Assembly (NCBI GenBank): GCA_965197825.1
Contig: CBDANW010000002.1
Span: 434,001 to 498,000, forward strand
DNA from: CBDANW01 sp965197825
GTDB lineage: Bacteria; Acidobacteriota; Vicinamibacteria; Marinacidobacterales; DATDRI01
Reading direction: 5' to 3'
Length of the DNA: 64,000 nucleotides
Numbering within the stretch: the stretch's first letter is position 1; every line of letters begins with the position of its first letter. The notes under the pieces are model-generated. The model saw only the letters and a list, made by a program, of their open reading frames with translations. It was not told where the DNA came from and did not search any database. The position numbers and the translations under genes are program-made. Below are positions 26,419-34,130 of the stretch, one piece after another.

Positions 26419-27818
26419 GGTCAAGTCTTAATTTTCCTGTCAAATCTCCGTACGGTTCCCCGCGCTCGGTTAAGCTGCTGATTCCTCCGACGTGCCTTGC
26501 GGGAGAAGCTCGTTGCGAAGCTCCTCGACTTTCCTAGCGGCGAAGACATCCATCCTCACGCCGCGCCATTTGTTTGCGACGGCCAAGAGCACAGCGAACG
26601 AGAGTTTCATCGCGGCCTCCTCGGTGAAGAAGTGAGGAATGACCTTTGTGCGACGTTTGTGCTCTCCGAACGTGCGCTCAAGTAGATTCGACGTGCGAAG
26701 CCTTTTGTGATGCGCCGCAGGAAGGCGTAGCGCCTGAAGACACGCTTCGAAGGTCTCTTCCATGCACTTCATCGCGCTCGGGAATCGTTGACGGTACCGA
26801 GCGATCACCTCCCGACCCTTCTTCAGCCCTTGCTCGTAGCTGTTCGCATGGAACGACTCAAGGATGGCCGCCTTGAGTTCGTCGCGCACTTCCTTCGGAG
26901 CCTTGCCCAGGATGTTCTCGAGGCGGTGCTTCTGGCAACGTTGCTTGAGGCTTCGAGGGAAGACCTCTGCGATCGCTTTGAGCACTCCAGGATTCCCGTC
27001 CGTCACGATGAGCAACGGCTCCCTCATTCCTCGGGCCACCATCTCCTGCAAAAACCCCTTCCAGTTCTCGTAGGATTCTCGGTTGCCGACACCGATATGA
27101 AGAAGAACTCGCGTCCCATCAGCGCGATAGCCGGTCGCAACGAGGATGGGCTCTTTTCTCTCCGCTCCTTGGTGGTAGCGCGGGTACGTGCCGTCGAGCT
27201 CGAGATACAACAGCTTCTCGTTCGAGAGATCCCGTTTTCGAAACGCCTCGAAATCCTCCGACAGACACCGTGTGACCCGGCTCACCACCGACTTCGAGAC
27301 ACCCGTGCCGCTCAGCACGTCCGCGAACGTCGCCTCAATGTCACGCGTCGACATCCCGTGGACGTACATCCGCGCGATCAGTTCATCGAGTTTCTCGGTC
27401 CGGCTCACGTAGGCGTCGAGAATCTTTGACTGAAACACCTTCTCTGTTTCTCGTACCCGCGGCACTTGCACCGTTACCGCTCCCTCGCCCGTGAGGACCC
27501 GATGCGACTCATACCCGTTGCGTCGTCCTTTCTCCTTCGTCGTTGCCGGAGCGTTCTCATAGTAGTTTCGACCCAACGCCTCCGTCACCTCGCGCTCCAA
27601 CGCATATTGAAGCATCATCTGAGCTCCCGACCGGACGATCTCCGAGAGATTCATCTCCCCAAATACCAGTTGTTCCTCGAACTGCTTGAGCAATCGCTGA
27701 CTCGGTAGTACCTTTCCCATGATGTATGGTTCTCCTTTTCTGTCCCCATGACGGGGACGGGTTTGAGCTTGGGGAACCATACATCGTTTTTCTTTGACAG
27801 GAATCTTAAGACATCACC
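26419..27818 (-). mobile_element. IS256-type element B, copy 1
   Basis: 1,400 bp with inverted ends GGTCAAGTCTTAATTTTCCT and GGTGATGTCTTAAGATTCCT. No target duplication: left flank TTGGTAGAG, right flank CGTCCTGTG, so one side was rearranged after insertion. The right side abuts exactly a MITE1 terminus. Confidence 0.93.
26470..27720 (-). CDS. IS256-family transposase, element B (copy 1)
   Basis: 416 aa from the ATG of MGKVLPSQRLL, which has GGAG about 10 bp upstream; the longer frame extends 20 codons into the element end. Mutator-type blocks: 'NGYESHRVLTGEGAVTVQVP', 'YLELDGTYPRYHQG' (first Asp), 'LLIVTDGNPGVLKAI' (second Asp), 'KQRCQKHRLENILGK' and 'RLRTSNLLERTFGEHKRRTK' with the catalytic Glu. 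Intact. Confidence 0.95.
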   Translation of the reverse strand: MGKVLPSQRLLKQFEEQLVFGEMNLSEIVRSGAQMMLQYALEREVTEALGRNYYENAPATTKEKGRRNGYESHRVLTGEGAVTVQVPRVRETEKVFQSKILDAYVSRTEKLDELIARMYVHGMSTRDIEATFADVLSGTGVSKSVVSRVTRCLSEDFEAFRKRDLSNEKLLYLELDGTYPRYHQGAERKEPILVATGYRADGTRVLLHIGVGNRESYENWKGFLQEMVARGMREPLLIVTDGNPGVLKAIAEVFPRSLKQRCQKHRLENILGKAPKEVRDELKAAILESFHANSYEQGLKKGREVIARYRQRFPSAMKCMEETFEACLQALRLPAAHHKRLRTSNLLERTFGEHKRRTKVIPHFFTEEAAMKLSFAVLLAVANKWRGVRMDVFAARKVEELRNELLPQGTSEESAA

Positions 27819-27962
27819 CGTCCTGTGCCAAAACTCGGCCCTTTTGAAATAGGCCATAAATCAGCAACTTAGTGTCTGTGTTTGCGACCGGGCCAAGGGC
27901 CGTGAGCTTTACAATCGTCTTGGGCGGGCGGGTCGTCACCATGCAGATGACCACCTAGTCGC
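27819..27962 (+). repeat. MITE1/rve-element left-end fragment
   Basis: Starts CGTCCTGTGCCAAAACTCGG and follows the rve/MITE1 end for about 100 bp (AAATCAGCAACTTAGTGTCTG...), then diverges and is cut by the IS5 element at 27963. Confidence 0.85.
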
Positions 27963-29020
27963 TGCCTTGGTGCACAACTCGCGATCTCGGTCCACAATTG
28001 TCCTGTACTCGCGGAGAGGTTCCCCATGAGCATTTTCAAACGCACTCAGCGGAAGTATGTGAAGAAGGCCTATCGCGTGAGGAATTGGCGTGAATATGAG
28101 GCGGGTCTACGCAACCGCGGGAGGCTGACCGTCTGGGTCTCGCTCACCGCCGGCAAGCTTGTGAACTGGGACGCGCCCCGGCCAAGGAGGAGGAAACCGG
28201 GCCGTCAACGCAAGTACTCGAACCACGCCATCGAGACGGCTGTCACCCTGGGCATGGTGTTTCATCTGTCATCTAGGCAGAGCGAGGGATTGCTGCGGTC
28301 GTTGTTCGCTCTGATGAAGCTAGACGATGATGTGCCCGATCACACCACGCTCTCGAGGCGCAAGCCGAATCTGGGTAAGGTCCCCTTCTACCAAGTCAAG
28401 CAGAAGACGCCGTTGCACATTTTGATCGACAGCAGCGGTCTCGCTGTCCACGCCGGCCAGCTGCGCAGAGCACAAAAGAGCAGGGACTATCGCAAGCTCC
28501 ATCTGTGTGTCGACGAGCAGAGTGGCGAAGTCGTCGCCGGCGAGCTGACGAGCAAAAGAGCCCGCGATTCATCGCGGGTTGCATCGCTTGTCGGACAGAT
28601 CGACAGTCCCATCTCATCGGCCAGAGCTGACACCGCATACGACGCCGGCGGCGTCTATGAGGCAATCGAGAATCACAGCGCTCATCGCTCGCCGAGGGTG
28701 CTGATACCGCCGCGCAAGGGCGCCCTGCTCGCATCGGGGCCGGCGAGCAGCCGACAGCGCAATCGCAACATTGCAGCACAAGCTCGGCTCGGCAAACGAA
28801 AGTGGCACACAGAATCGGGCTACAGCAAACGGAGCAAAGTCGAGACAACGTTCCATCGCTACAAGGCTATCGTGGGCTCAGCGATGCGAGCGAGAGGGTT
28901 GGCGGCACAGAGAGTTGAGGCAAGGATCGGGTGCAAGATTCTCAACACCATGACGGCGCTCGGGATGCCTGATAGCGAGATGATCGGATGATGGGAGTCG
29001 GGGCCAAGCGAGCTCTCGAC
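27963..29020 (+). mobile_element. IS5-family element, copy 2 (right end lost)
   Basis: Left end TGCCTTGGTGCACAACTCGC as in copy 1. The right end is truncated about 25 bp before its terminus (sequence stops at ...GCGAGCTCTCG) by the IS3 element starting at 29021. Without the second inverted end it should be immobile, although its transposase gene is whole. Confidence 0.9.
28026..28991 (+). CDS. IS5-family transposase (IS903 group), copy 2
   Basis: 321 aa, three substitutions from copy 1 at 12756 ('LDDDVPDHTTLSRRK', 'GALLASGPAS'). All catalytic blocks are present ('LIDSSGLAVHAG', 'RADTAYDAGG', 'SKVETTFHRYKAI'). It could act in trans on copy 1. Confidence 0.94.
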   Translation: MSIFKRTQRKYVKKAYRVRNWREYEAGLRNRGRLTVWVSLTAGKLVNWDAPRPRRRKPGRQRKYSNHAIETAVTLGMVFHLSSRQSEGLLRSLFALMKLDDDVPDHTTLSRRKPNLGKVPFYQVKQKTPLHILIDSSGLAVHAGQLRRAQKSRDYRKLHLCVDEQSGEVVAGELTSKRARDSSRVASLVGQIDSPISSARADTAYDAGGVYEAIENHSAHRSPRVLIPPRKGALLASGPASSRQRNRNIAAQARLGKRKWHTESGYSKRSKVETTFHRYKAIVGSAMRARGLAAQRVEARIGCKILNTMTALGMPDSEMIG

Positions 29021-29070
29021 TGAACCGCCCCGGGTTTCCCGGAGACTCCAACTCTTGAGAGGATGGAGTC

Positions 29071-29391
29071 ATGACAAGACGAAGCAGGTATTCACCGGAG
29101 GTAAAAGAGCGCGCAGTGCGGATGGTTTTCGACCAGCAGGCTCAGCACGAATCTCAGTGGTCAGCGATTTCATCGATTGCGTCGAAGATTGACTGTACGC
29201 GGGAAACGCTACGCACGTGGGTGCGGCGAGCAGAGCGTGATGCTGGGAAACGAGCGGGACTGACGACGGACGAGCGTCAGCGGCTAAAGGAGCTTGAGCG
29301 AGAGAACCGTGAGCTAAAGCGGGCGAACGAGATCCTTCTCAAGGCGTCGGCGTTTTTCGCCCAGGCGGAGCTCGACCGCCGACCGAGGTGA
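29071..29391 (+). CDS. IS3 OrfA (HTH transposase subunit)
   Basis: 106 aa: HTH_Tnp_1 domain ('YSPEVKERAVRMVFDQQAQH', 'CTRETLRTWVRRAERD') and a leucine-zipper helix ('RLKELERENRELKRANEILL') for multimerisation. Its stop TGA overlaps the GTG start of orfB (GTGA, 29388-29391). IS3 elements usually make an OrfAB fusion by -1 slippage; no classic A6G slippery run is visible, so coupling through the overlap is also possible. Confidence 0.94.
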   Translation: MTRRSRYSPEVKERAVRMVFDQQAQHESQWSAISSIASKIDCTRETLRTWVRRAERDAGKRAGLTTDERQRLKELERENRELKRANEILLKASAFFAQAELDRRPR

Positions 29392-30305
29392 ATGTGTTGT
29401 TCGTGGACGCGAACCGTGAAAAATACGGGGTCGAGCCGATCTGCCGGATGCTCCCGATCGCCCCGTCGACCTATTACGAGCAGAAAGCGAGAGAGAAGGA
29501 CCCAAGCCGCCAGCCAGCGAGAGCGAAGCGCGACGTCCAACTCCGCGGCGAGATTCGTCGTGTACGGCAAGAGAACTTTGACGTGTATGGCGTGCGCAAG
29601 GTCTGGCGTCAGCTGTGCCGTGAGGGCCGCGACGTGGCTCGATGCACGGTGGCCCGTCTGATGCGTGAAATGGGTCTCCAGGGGGCGGTCCGTGGACGTC
29701 GATTCAAGACGACGAAGCCGGATTCGAGCGGCGCTCGCCCGATGGACCTCGTGGAGCGCGACTTCAACGCCACACGCCCGAACGAGCTCTGGGTTTCGGA
29801 CCTGACCTACATCGCCACGTGGCGCGGCTTCGTGTATGTCGCCTTCGTCATTGACGTCTTCGCTCGACTCATCGTCGGTTGGCGAGCGACGACATCGTTG
29901 ACTGCCAGCATCGCTCTCGATGCGTTGGAGCAGGCGCTGCACGAGCGCCGACTAAACCCAGAACACCCATTGGTGCATCACAGCGACCGCGGCGTGCAGT
30001 ACGTCTCGATCCGTTACACCGAGCGGCTCGCCGAGGCGGGTATTGAGCCGTCCGTCGGCAGCCGAGGCGACTCTTACGATAACGCTTTGGCTGAATCCAT
30101 CATCGGCCTCTACAAGACCGAGGTGATCCGTCGACGTGGGCCCTGGCGTGGTCTCGAAGACGTTGAGTTCGCCACCCTCGAGTGGGTCCATTGGTACAAC
30201 ACGCAACGACTCTTGGAGCCGATCGGTAATGTCTCCCCCGTCGAGTACGAGATGAACTACTATCGCTCGCAGGAAGGCTCGCTAGAGATGGCGAGACTCA
30301 ACTAA
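29388..30305 (+). CDS. IS3 OrfB (DDE integrase-core transposase)
   Basis: 305 aa: HTH_21 ('MLPIAPSTYYEQKAR', 'FDVYGVRKVWRQL'), then the rve core with 'ELWVSDLTYIATWRGFVYVA' (Asp), 'LVHHSDRGVQYVS' (Asp) and 'GDSYDNALAESIIGLYKTE' (Glu). Typical of the IS3-family IS51/IS407-like groups. Intact; start GTG 29388. Confidence 0.95.
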   Translation: MNVLFVDANREKYGVEPICRMLPIAPSTYYEQKAREKDPSRQPARAKRDVQLRGEIRRVRQENFDVYGVRKVWRQLCREGRDVARCTVARLMREMGLQGAVRGRRFKTTKPDSSGARPMDLVERDFNATRPNELWVSDLTYIATWRGFVYVAFVIDVFARLIVGWRATTSLTASIALDALEQALHERRLNPEHPLVHHSDRGVQYVSIRYTERLAEAGIEPSVGSRGDSYDNALAESIIGLYKTEVIRRRGPWRGLEDVEFATLEWVHWYNTQRLLEPIGNVSPVEYEMNYYRSQEGSLEMARLN

Positions 30306-31376
30306 AACAGTCTCCGGAAAACCCGGGGCGGTTCACTTTGCTTGTGCGCCTCCTTTATGAGACTGGCTGTATCAAGACTGGTGTGCCATGTCCCTTGTTG
30401 GACCCCTCCCACGGGGTGCATGTTTCGCTCCAATCGGACGGTCGTCGCTAGCCTCCGAGTGGAGTGCTGGTCCAAGAGCTGTTGGAGTTCTTCAAGAGTC
30501 CTTCCACATCGCATCTTGACTGGAACTCGCCCCGGAATCTTGTACTCGACCAACAGCCGAAACCGGATTTTCGGGAGGCCAAAGACCGGCGATAAAGCTG
30601 CGATGAGGTCACGAGCGATCTCCAATAGCTGCATGAACGTGGCGGGTATCAGATCGGTCCCGACGTGGACCCGATGTAGACCAAGGATGTGCTCGTCGAA
30701 GCGGTTCGCAGAGCGATCCGGCTCTTCTAGTTCGACGCCAGCGGGGTGGCTGCCACCAAGGATATTGGCAATTCTCTTTACGAACATTTCTCGACTGATG
30801 CCAATGTATTCTGTCCCTCGGTCACCCTTCTTGATCCGCCTACCAAAGACTTCCGCTCCCAACCACTCGCTAAACGTAAACTCAGTCGGATGCGGCGTGG
30901 GCGAAGGAATATCTATGAAAGCCTTAATTTCTTCGTCTGTAAGAACCTCGTCCGTGACCACGAAGTTTGAAACGACACCGAAATCGGTGCCATATCTGGA
31001 AGCGAGGGGCAGAGTCCAGTAGTTCGTTCCACGCAAAAACTGCTTTAACTGTCTGCTCTTGTCAGGGTTTTCGAATGTAGCGCGAATGACAGTCCCGCTG
31101 ATAATCCTCTGAATGTCCAACTTCATGTCTACCCAGACGCGCAGGCAGTGCGAGAGGTCGAGGTAGGCGACGGTATCCTTCTTGATGCTTGCAATGTGCT
31201 CGTGCCGAACGAGGCGAGCGAACTGCAGCACGGCATGCTCAAAGGACACCATGAACACGTCCGCTAATGGGATTTCCCTGGGACAGATGATGGGACCGGA
31301 GAGCGTCGTCGAACGCCCACAGCTCGAATCTGACCCCGGCAATACGATCTTGTCGGAACCGTAAAAGATGATGGCA
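30302..31376 (-). pseudogene. Unknown protein, truncated at both ends
   Basis: A ~350-residue frame of unrecognised family. The last ~11 residues (after 'SLIKEAHKQ') are encoded by the IS3 end, so the native C-terminus is lost. Upstream of the first ATG-like start the frame stays open as 'SAIIFYGSDKIVLPG' until a stop at about 31379, close to a MITE1 terminus, so the N-terminus is probably lost too. The body looks like a soluble, well-folded protein ('RVWVDMKLDIQRIISGTV', 'TDFGVVSNFVVTDEVLTDEE', 'YIGISREMFVKRIANILGG') with no transmembrane segments or known motif. The neighbourhood is mobile DNA, so it is possibly phage- or defence-related, but there is no direct evidence. Confidence 0.6.
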
Positions 31377-31389
31377 GACTAAGCCACAT

Positions 31390-31421
31390 CGTCCTGTGCC
31401 AGAACTCGGCCCTTTTAAAAT
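31390..31421 (+). repeat. MITE1-type terminus, isolated
   Basis: CGTCCTGTGCCAGAACTCGG then CCCTTTTAAAAT, one base changed from the consensus. It is directly followed by the GGGACTTATA element B. Confidence 0.8.
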
Positions 31422-31459
31422 GGGACTTATACCGTTAGATTGACAGCGATTCCCAGAAC

Positions 31460-31501
31460 CACTACATCTTGTGCTCTCGCACTTTACTACATGTTGCGGT
31501 G
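31460..31501. promoter_or_regulatory. NrdR-box-like pair, left end of element B
   Basis: CACTACATCTTGTG (31460-31473) agrees with the NrdR palindrome CACWATATMTWGTG at all but one position. A weaker second box TACTACATGTTGCG follows 25 bp later. Both are conserved in element A (19846 onward). They could instead be subterminal transposase-binding repeats. Confidence 0.4.
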
Positions 31502-31517
31502 TCGTGGGTATGAGCGC

Positions 31518-32916
31518 GGTGATGTCTTAAGATTCCTGTCAAAGAAAAACGATGTATGGTCCCCAAGCTCAAACCCGTCCCCGTCATGGGGACAGAAAAG
31601 GAGAACCATACATCATGGGAAAGGTACTACCGAGTCAGCGATTGCTCAAGCAGTTCGAGGAACAACTGGTATTTGGGGAGATGAATCTCTCGGAGATCGT
31701 CCGGTCGGGAGCTCAGATGATGCTTCAATATGCGTTGGAGCGCGAGGTGACGGAGGCGTTGGGTCGAAACTACTATGAGAACGCTCCGGCAACGACGAAG
31801 GAGAAGGGACGACGCAACGGGTATGAGTCGCATCGGGTCCTCACGGGCGAGGGAGCGGTGACGGTGCAAGTGCCGCGGGTACGAGAAACAGAGAAGGTGT
31901 TTCAGTCAAAGATTCTCGACGCCTACGTGAGCCGGACCGAGAAACTCGATGAACTGATCGCGCGGATGTACGTCCACGGGATGTCGACGCGTGACATTGA
32001 GGCGACGTTCGCGGACGTGCTGAGCGGCACGGGTGTCTCGAAGTCGGTGGTGAGCCGGGTCACACGGTGTCTGTCGGAGGATTTCGAGGCGTTTCGAAAA
32101 CGGGATCTCTCGAACGAGAAGCTGTTGTATCTCGAGCTCGACGGCACGTACCTGCGCTACCACCAAGGAGCGGAGAGAAAAGAGCCCATCCTCGTTGCGA
32201 CCGGCTATCGCGCTGATGGGACGCGAGTTCTTCTTCATATCGGTGTCGGCAACCGAGAATCCTACGAGAACTGGAAGGGGTTCTTGCAGGAGATAGTGGC
32301 CCGAGGAATGAGGGAGCCGTTGCTCATCGTGACGGACGGGAATCCTGGAGTGCTCAAAGCGATCGCAGAGGTCTTCCCTCGAAGCCTCAAGCAACGTTGC
32401 CAGAAGCACCGCCTCGAGAACATCCTGGGCAAGGCTCCGAAGGAAGTGCGCGACGAACTCAAGGCGGCCATCCTTGAGTCGTTCCATGCGAACAGCTACG
32501 AGCAAGGGCTGAAGAAGGGTCGGGAGGTGATCGCTCGGTACCGTCAACGATTCCCGAGCGCGATGAAGTGCATGGAAGAGACCCTCGAAGCGTGTCTTCA
32601 GGCGCTACGCCTTCCTGCGGCGCATCACAAAAGGCTTCGCACGTCGAATCTACTTGAGCGCACGTTCGGAGAGCACAAACGTCGCACAAAGGTCATTCCT
32701 CACTTCTTCACCGAGGAGGCCGCGATGAAACTCTCGTTCGCTGTGCTCTTGGCCGTCGCAAACAAATGGCGCGGCGTGAGGATGGATGTCTTCGCCGCTA
32801 GGAAAGTCGAGGAGCTTCGCAACGAGCTTCTCCCGCAAGGCACGTCGGAGGAATCAGCAGCTTAACCGAGCGCGGGGAACCGTACGGAGATTTGACAGGA
32901 AAATTAAGACTTGACC
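31518..32916 (+). mobile_element. IS256-type element B, copy 2
   Basis: 1,399 bp, same ends as the copy at 26419-27818 but inverted relative to it. A clean 9-bp target duplication TATGAGCGC (31509-31517 and 32917-32925) shows a simple, undisturbed insertion into element B. Confidence 0.96.
31615..32865 (+). CDS. IS256-family transposase, element B (copy 2)
   Basis: 416 aa from MGKVLPSQRLL. It differs from copy 1 by a few residues, including 'LDGTYLRYHQG' versus LDGTYPRYHQG and 'FLQEIVARGM' versus FLQEMVARGM. DDE blocks are intact ('LELDGTYLRY', 'IVTDGNPGVLK', 'LLERTFGEHKRR'). Likely functional. Confidence 0.95.
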   Translation: MGKVLPSQRLLKQFEEQLVFGEMNLSEIVRSGAQMMLQYALEREVTEALGRNYYENAPATTKEKGRRNGYESHRVLTGEGAVTVQVPRVRETEKVFQSKILDAYVSRTEKLDELIARMYVHGMSTRDIEATFADVLSGTGVSKSVVSRVTRCLSEDFEAFRKRDLSNEKLLYLELDGTYLRYHQGAERKEPILVATGYRADGTRVLLHIGVGNRESYENWKGFLQEIVARGMREPLLIVTDGNPGVLKAIAEVFPRSLKQRCQKHRLENILGKAPKEVRDELKAAILESFHANSYEQGLKKGREVIARYRQRFPSAMKCMEETLEACLQALRLPAAHHKRLRTSNLLERTFGEHKRRTKVIPHFFTEEAAMKLSFAVLLAVANKWRGVRMDVFAARKVEELRNELLPQGTSEESAA

Positions 32917-32930
32917 TATGAGCGCTTGCG

Positions 32931-33116
32931 CTACCTAGACTTGATCCGCTGGTCATCGTGGCCCTGGTCTGATTGGGAAGCGTCTGATGTATCGAGAGCT
33001 GGTTGCGGACAACGGCTTGCCTTCCGGCGCGCGTACCAGCTAGCGTTCTTAGGCCGAATCAGCGCCAGGGCTAGGTCTTCGGGCGTAGCGTCTCCGTAAT
33101 CTGGTCGCTTGCTCAT
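32931..33116 (-). CDS. Small protein in element B (61 aa)
   Basis: Starts MSKRPDYGDATPEDLALALI, then RPKNASWYARRKASRCPQPA, and ends ...IKSR with TAG inside the segment conserved with element A. A GGGGGT purine-rich stretch lies 10-15 bp upstream. Composition is basic at the N-terminus and acidic at the C-terminus, like many small phage proteins. No known family. The stop region is kept in element A while the body is deleted there, which is what an internal deletion derivative would show. Confidence 0.55.
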   Translation of the reverse strand: MSKRPDYGDATPEDLALALIRPKNASWYARRKASRCPQPALDTSDASQSDQGHDDQRIKSR

Positions 33117-33174
33117 CGTGCTATTCTACCCCCTATGGAGGAATGGAAAGCTATGAAAGAACTAGCAATTGTAA

Positions 33175-33393
33175 TCACCGTCGGCGATTTTGAGTTGTCC
33201 AGGTTGGTAGTGCGGGATGTTTCTGAGGGGGTCGAGATTGTTGACGAAACTCCTCGCGCTCAGATTCAGAAATCCGACCCTCAGCCAGCAGACGATCAAG
33301 AATCGTCTCATACGGTTTGCAAATAGACTTTATAGTAGGCTCAAGGTTTATAATGAGCTCATTCCCAAAGACTTCTATGATATGATCTAACAT
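33175..33393 (-). CDS. Small helical protein in element B (72 aa)
   Basis: Starts MLDHIIEVFGNELIINLEPT and continues as charged helices ('ILDRLLAEGRISESEREEF'). AGAGG is placed 6 bp before the ATG. The next small ORF (33116) follows 58 bp later on the same strand. An overlapping plus-strand frame (33153-33326, MKELAIVITVGDF...) has its own AGGA and is an alternative; the minus-strand frame looks more natural in composition. No recognised family. Confidence 0.5.
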   Translation of the reverse strand: MLDHIIEVFGNELIINLEPTIKSICKPYETILDRLLAEGRISESEREEFRQQSRPPQKHPALPTWTTQNRRR

Positions 33394-33446
33394 TAGAAAC
33401 CTCTATGGCGGCGCTGTTCTTGTACATGCGGCACCGCCGGTTTTAG

Positions 33447-33471
33447 ACGCCCCGGTTGCTGGCCGGGGCGT
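33447..33471. terminator. GC-rich hairpin in element B
   Basis: ACGCCCCGG and CCGGGGCGT with a 7-base loop, followed on the plus strand by TTCCTCTTTT. It is either a terminator for plus-strand transcription or, read on the minus strand, a leader hairpin 54 bp upstream of the 72-aa ORF, an arrangement common in phage intergenic regions. Confidence 0.6.
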
Positions 33472-33557
33472 TTCCTCTTTTCTGGCTTTATTCTACTACC
33501 ACAGGGCCCCAGGGGGTTACTCTGTCGGGGTCGAGTTCTGGCGGAAGGGTTGAACCC

Positions 33558-33603
33558 CAAGATGTAGTGGTCAGGGTCTAAAACGCGGAACCACTATATG
33601 TAG
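33558..33603. promoter_or_regulatory. NrdR-box-like pair, right end of element B
   Basis: CAAGATGTAGTG (33558-33569; reverse complement CACTACATCTTG) and CACTATATGTAG (33592-33603), 34 bp centre to centre. They lie upstream of the minus-strand ORFs, so they could be operators for them. Similar boxes at the element's other end face them as subterminal repeats. Confidence 0.4.
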
Positions 33604-33686
33604 ATGGGGGATGATTCGGCCCGTTCGAGCTGGATCATTAGAACGCCAGGACTTACGGTTTCTGTCAATCTAACGGTATAAGTCCC

Positions 33687-33833
33687 TTTTGTTGGGTGTC
33701 CTCGATGCCTTCGATGATGCCGGCTGGCGGCGGATCCAACAGTACGGCTGCGAGACTCGTGGCAATCTGTGCACATGGCTCTTGTCCGGTGATAGAGTTG
33801 ACACAATGATAGCGACCTTGCTAGGATAAGATC
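33687..33833. other. Flank of element B with coding-like remnant
   Basis: The plus-strand frame 'LLGVLDAFDDAGWRRIQQYG', 'CETRGNLCTWLLSGD' reads out of element B without a start and ends at a TAG near 33828. It is probably the tail of a gene lost at the insertion site; the family is not recognised. Confidence 0.4.
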
Positions 33834-34130
33834 ATGAAGTCACCAGTGGCCGGGTCTGAGCTCGTCGATGTAGCGGAAGCGGGTCGTGCTCTAGGGGTTT
33901 CGGTAGCGACGGTTTGGAGAATGATTCGAAGCGGCAGACTTACTAGCGTCCGGAAACGAGGCCGTCGGCTCATTCCCCGGGTGGCTCTACAGGCCCGGGT
34001 CCTTGAGCGACAAGCGGAGCAAGTTCCACCTTTTCGGCGAGACCATCCGATATTCCGTCTCGCCGGAGCTGGTCGAAGTGGCGGCGAGGCACCAGGAGCT
34101 AGGGATAAACACGCGATACCCGACCGATGA
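33834..34130 (+). CDS. HTH antitoxin partner of PIN toxin
   Basis: 98 aa. An excisionase/MerR-like helix-turn-helix (HTH_17: 'LVDVAEAGRALGVSVATVWR', 'MIRSGRLTSVRKRGRRLIP') is followed by a linker ending 'HPIFRLAGAGRSGGEAPGAR'. That linker, with a short D-H-P-(I/L) then G-x-G-x-S pattern, is common in DNA-binding antitoxins that sit upstream of PIN toxins. The stop overlaps the toxin's start as ATGA. It should neutralise the toxin with its C-terminus and repress the operon through the HTH. Confidence 0.83.
   Translation: MKSPVAGSELVDVAEAGRALGVSVATVWRMIRSGRLTSVRKRGRRLIPRVALQARVLERQAEQVPPFRRDHPIFRLAGAGRSGGEAPGARDKHAIPDR

Larger units (their letters stand above)
29021..30335 (+). mobile_element. 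IS3-family element, complete
   Basis: 1,315 bp with ends TGAACCGCCCCGGGTTTCCC and, inverted, TGAACCGCCCCGGGTTTTCC. Two genes in the standard orfA/orfB arrangement. No obvious 3-5 bp duplication; its left flank is the truncated IS5 and its right flank a gene of unknown function, so it sits at a deletion junction. Confidence 0.95.
31422..33686. mobile_element. GGGACTTATA element B (about 0.86 kb plus nested IS256-B)
   Basis: Perfect 25-bp inverted ends (GGGACTTATACCGTTAGATT... at 31422-31446 and 33662-33686). Interrupted by IS256-B at 31518-32916 with the 9-bp duplication TATGAGCGC. Removing the insertion restores a sequence that matches element A around 19890-19930 (TATGAGTTTGCGCTACCTAG). Unlike element A it carries cargo: two minus-strand small ORFs, a hairpin, and pairs of palindromic boxes near both ends. 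No transposase. No target duplication is visible (flanks TTTAAAAT and TTTTGTTG). Confidence 0.88.

Noticed and set aside
12701..29020. Composite transposon formed by the two IS5 copies carrying the RM gene
   Set aside because: Copy 2 has lost one end and copy 1 lacks a matching outer duplication; other elements and repeat fragments lie between without a consistent border.
26419..32916. Composite transposon formed by the inverted IS256-B pair
   Set aside because: The outer flanks do not share a duplication; copy 2 has its own 9-bp duplication, so it inserted alone into element B.
33147..33153. CRISPR array or direct-repeat spacer structure anywhere in the window
   Set aside because: No regularly spaced short repeats were found on either strand; all repeats here are transposon-related.
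33135..33326. Plus-strand 63-aa frame in element B
   Set aside because: It overlaps the minus-strand 72-aa ORF. It has an AGGA site, so it is not excluded, but the minus-strand frames have better composition and form a consistent pair.
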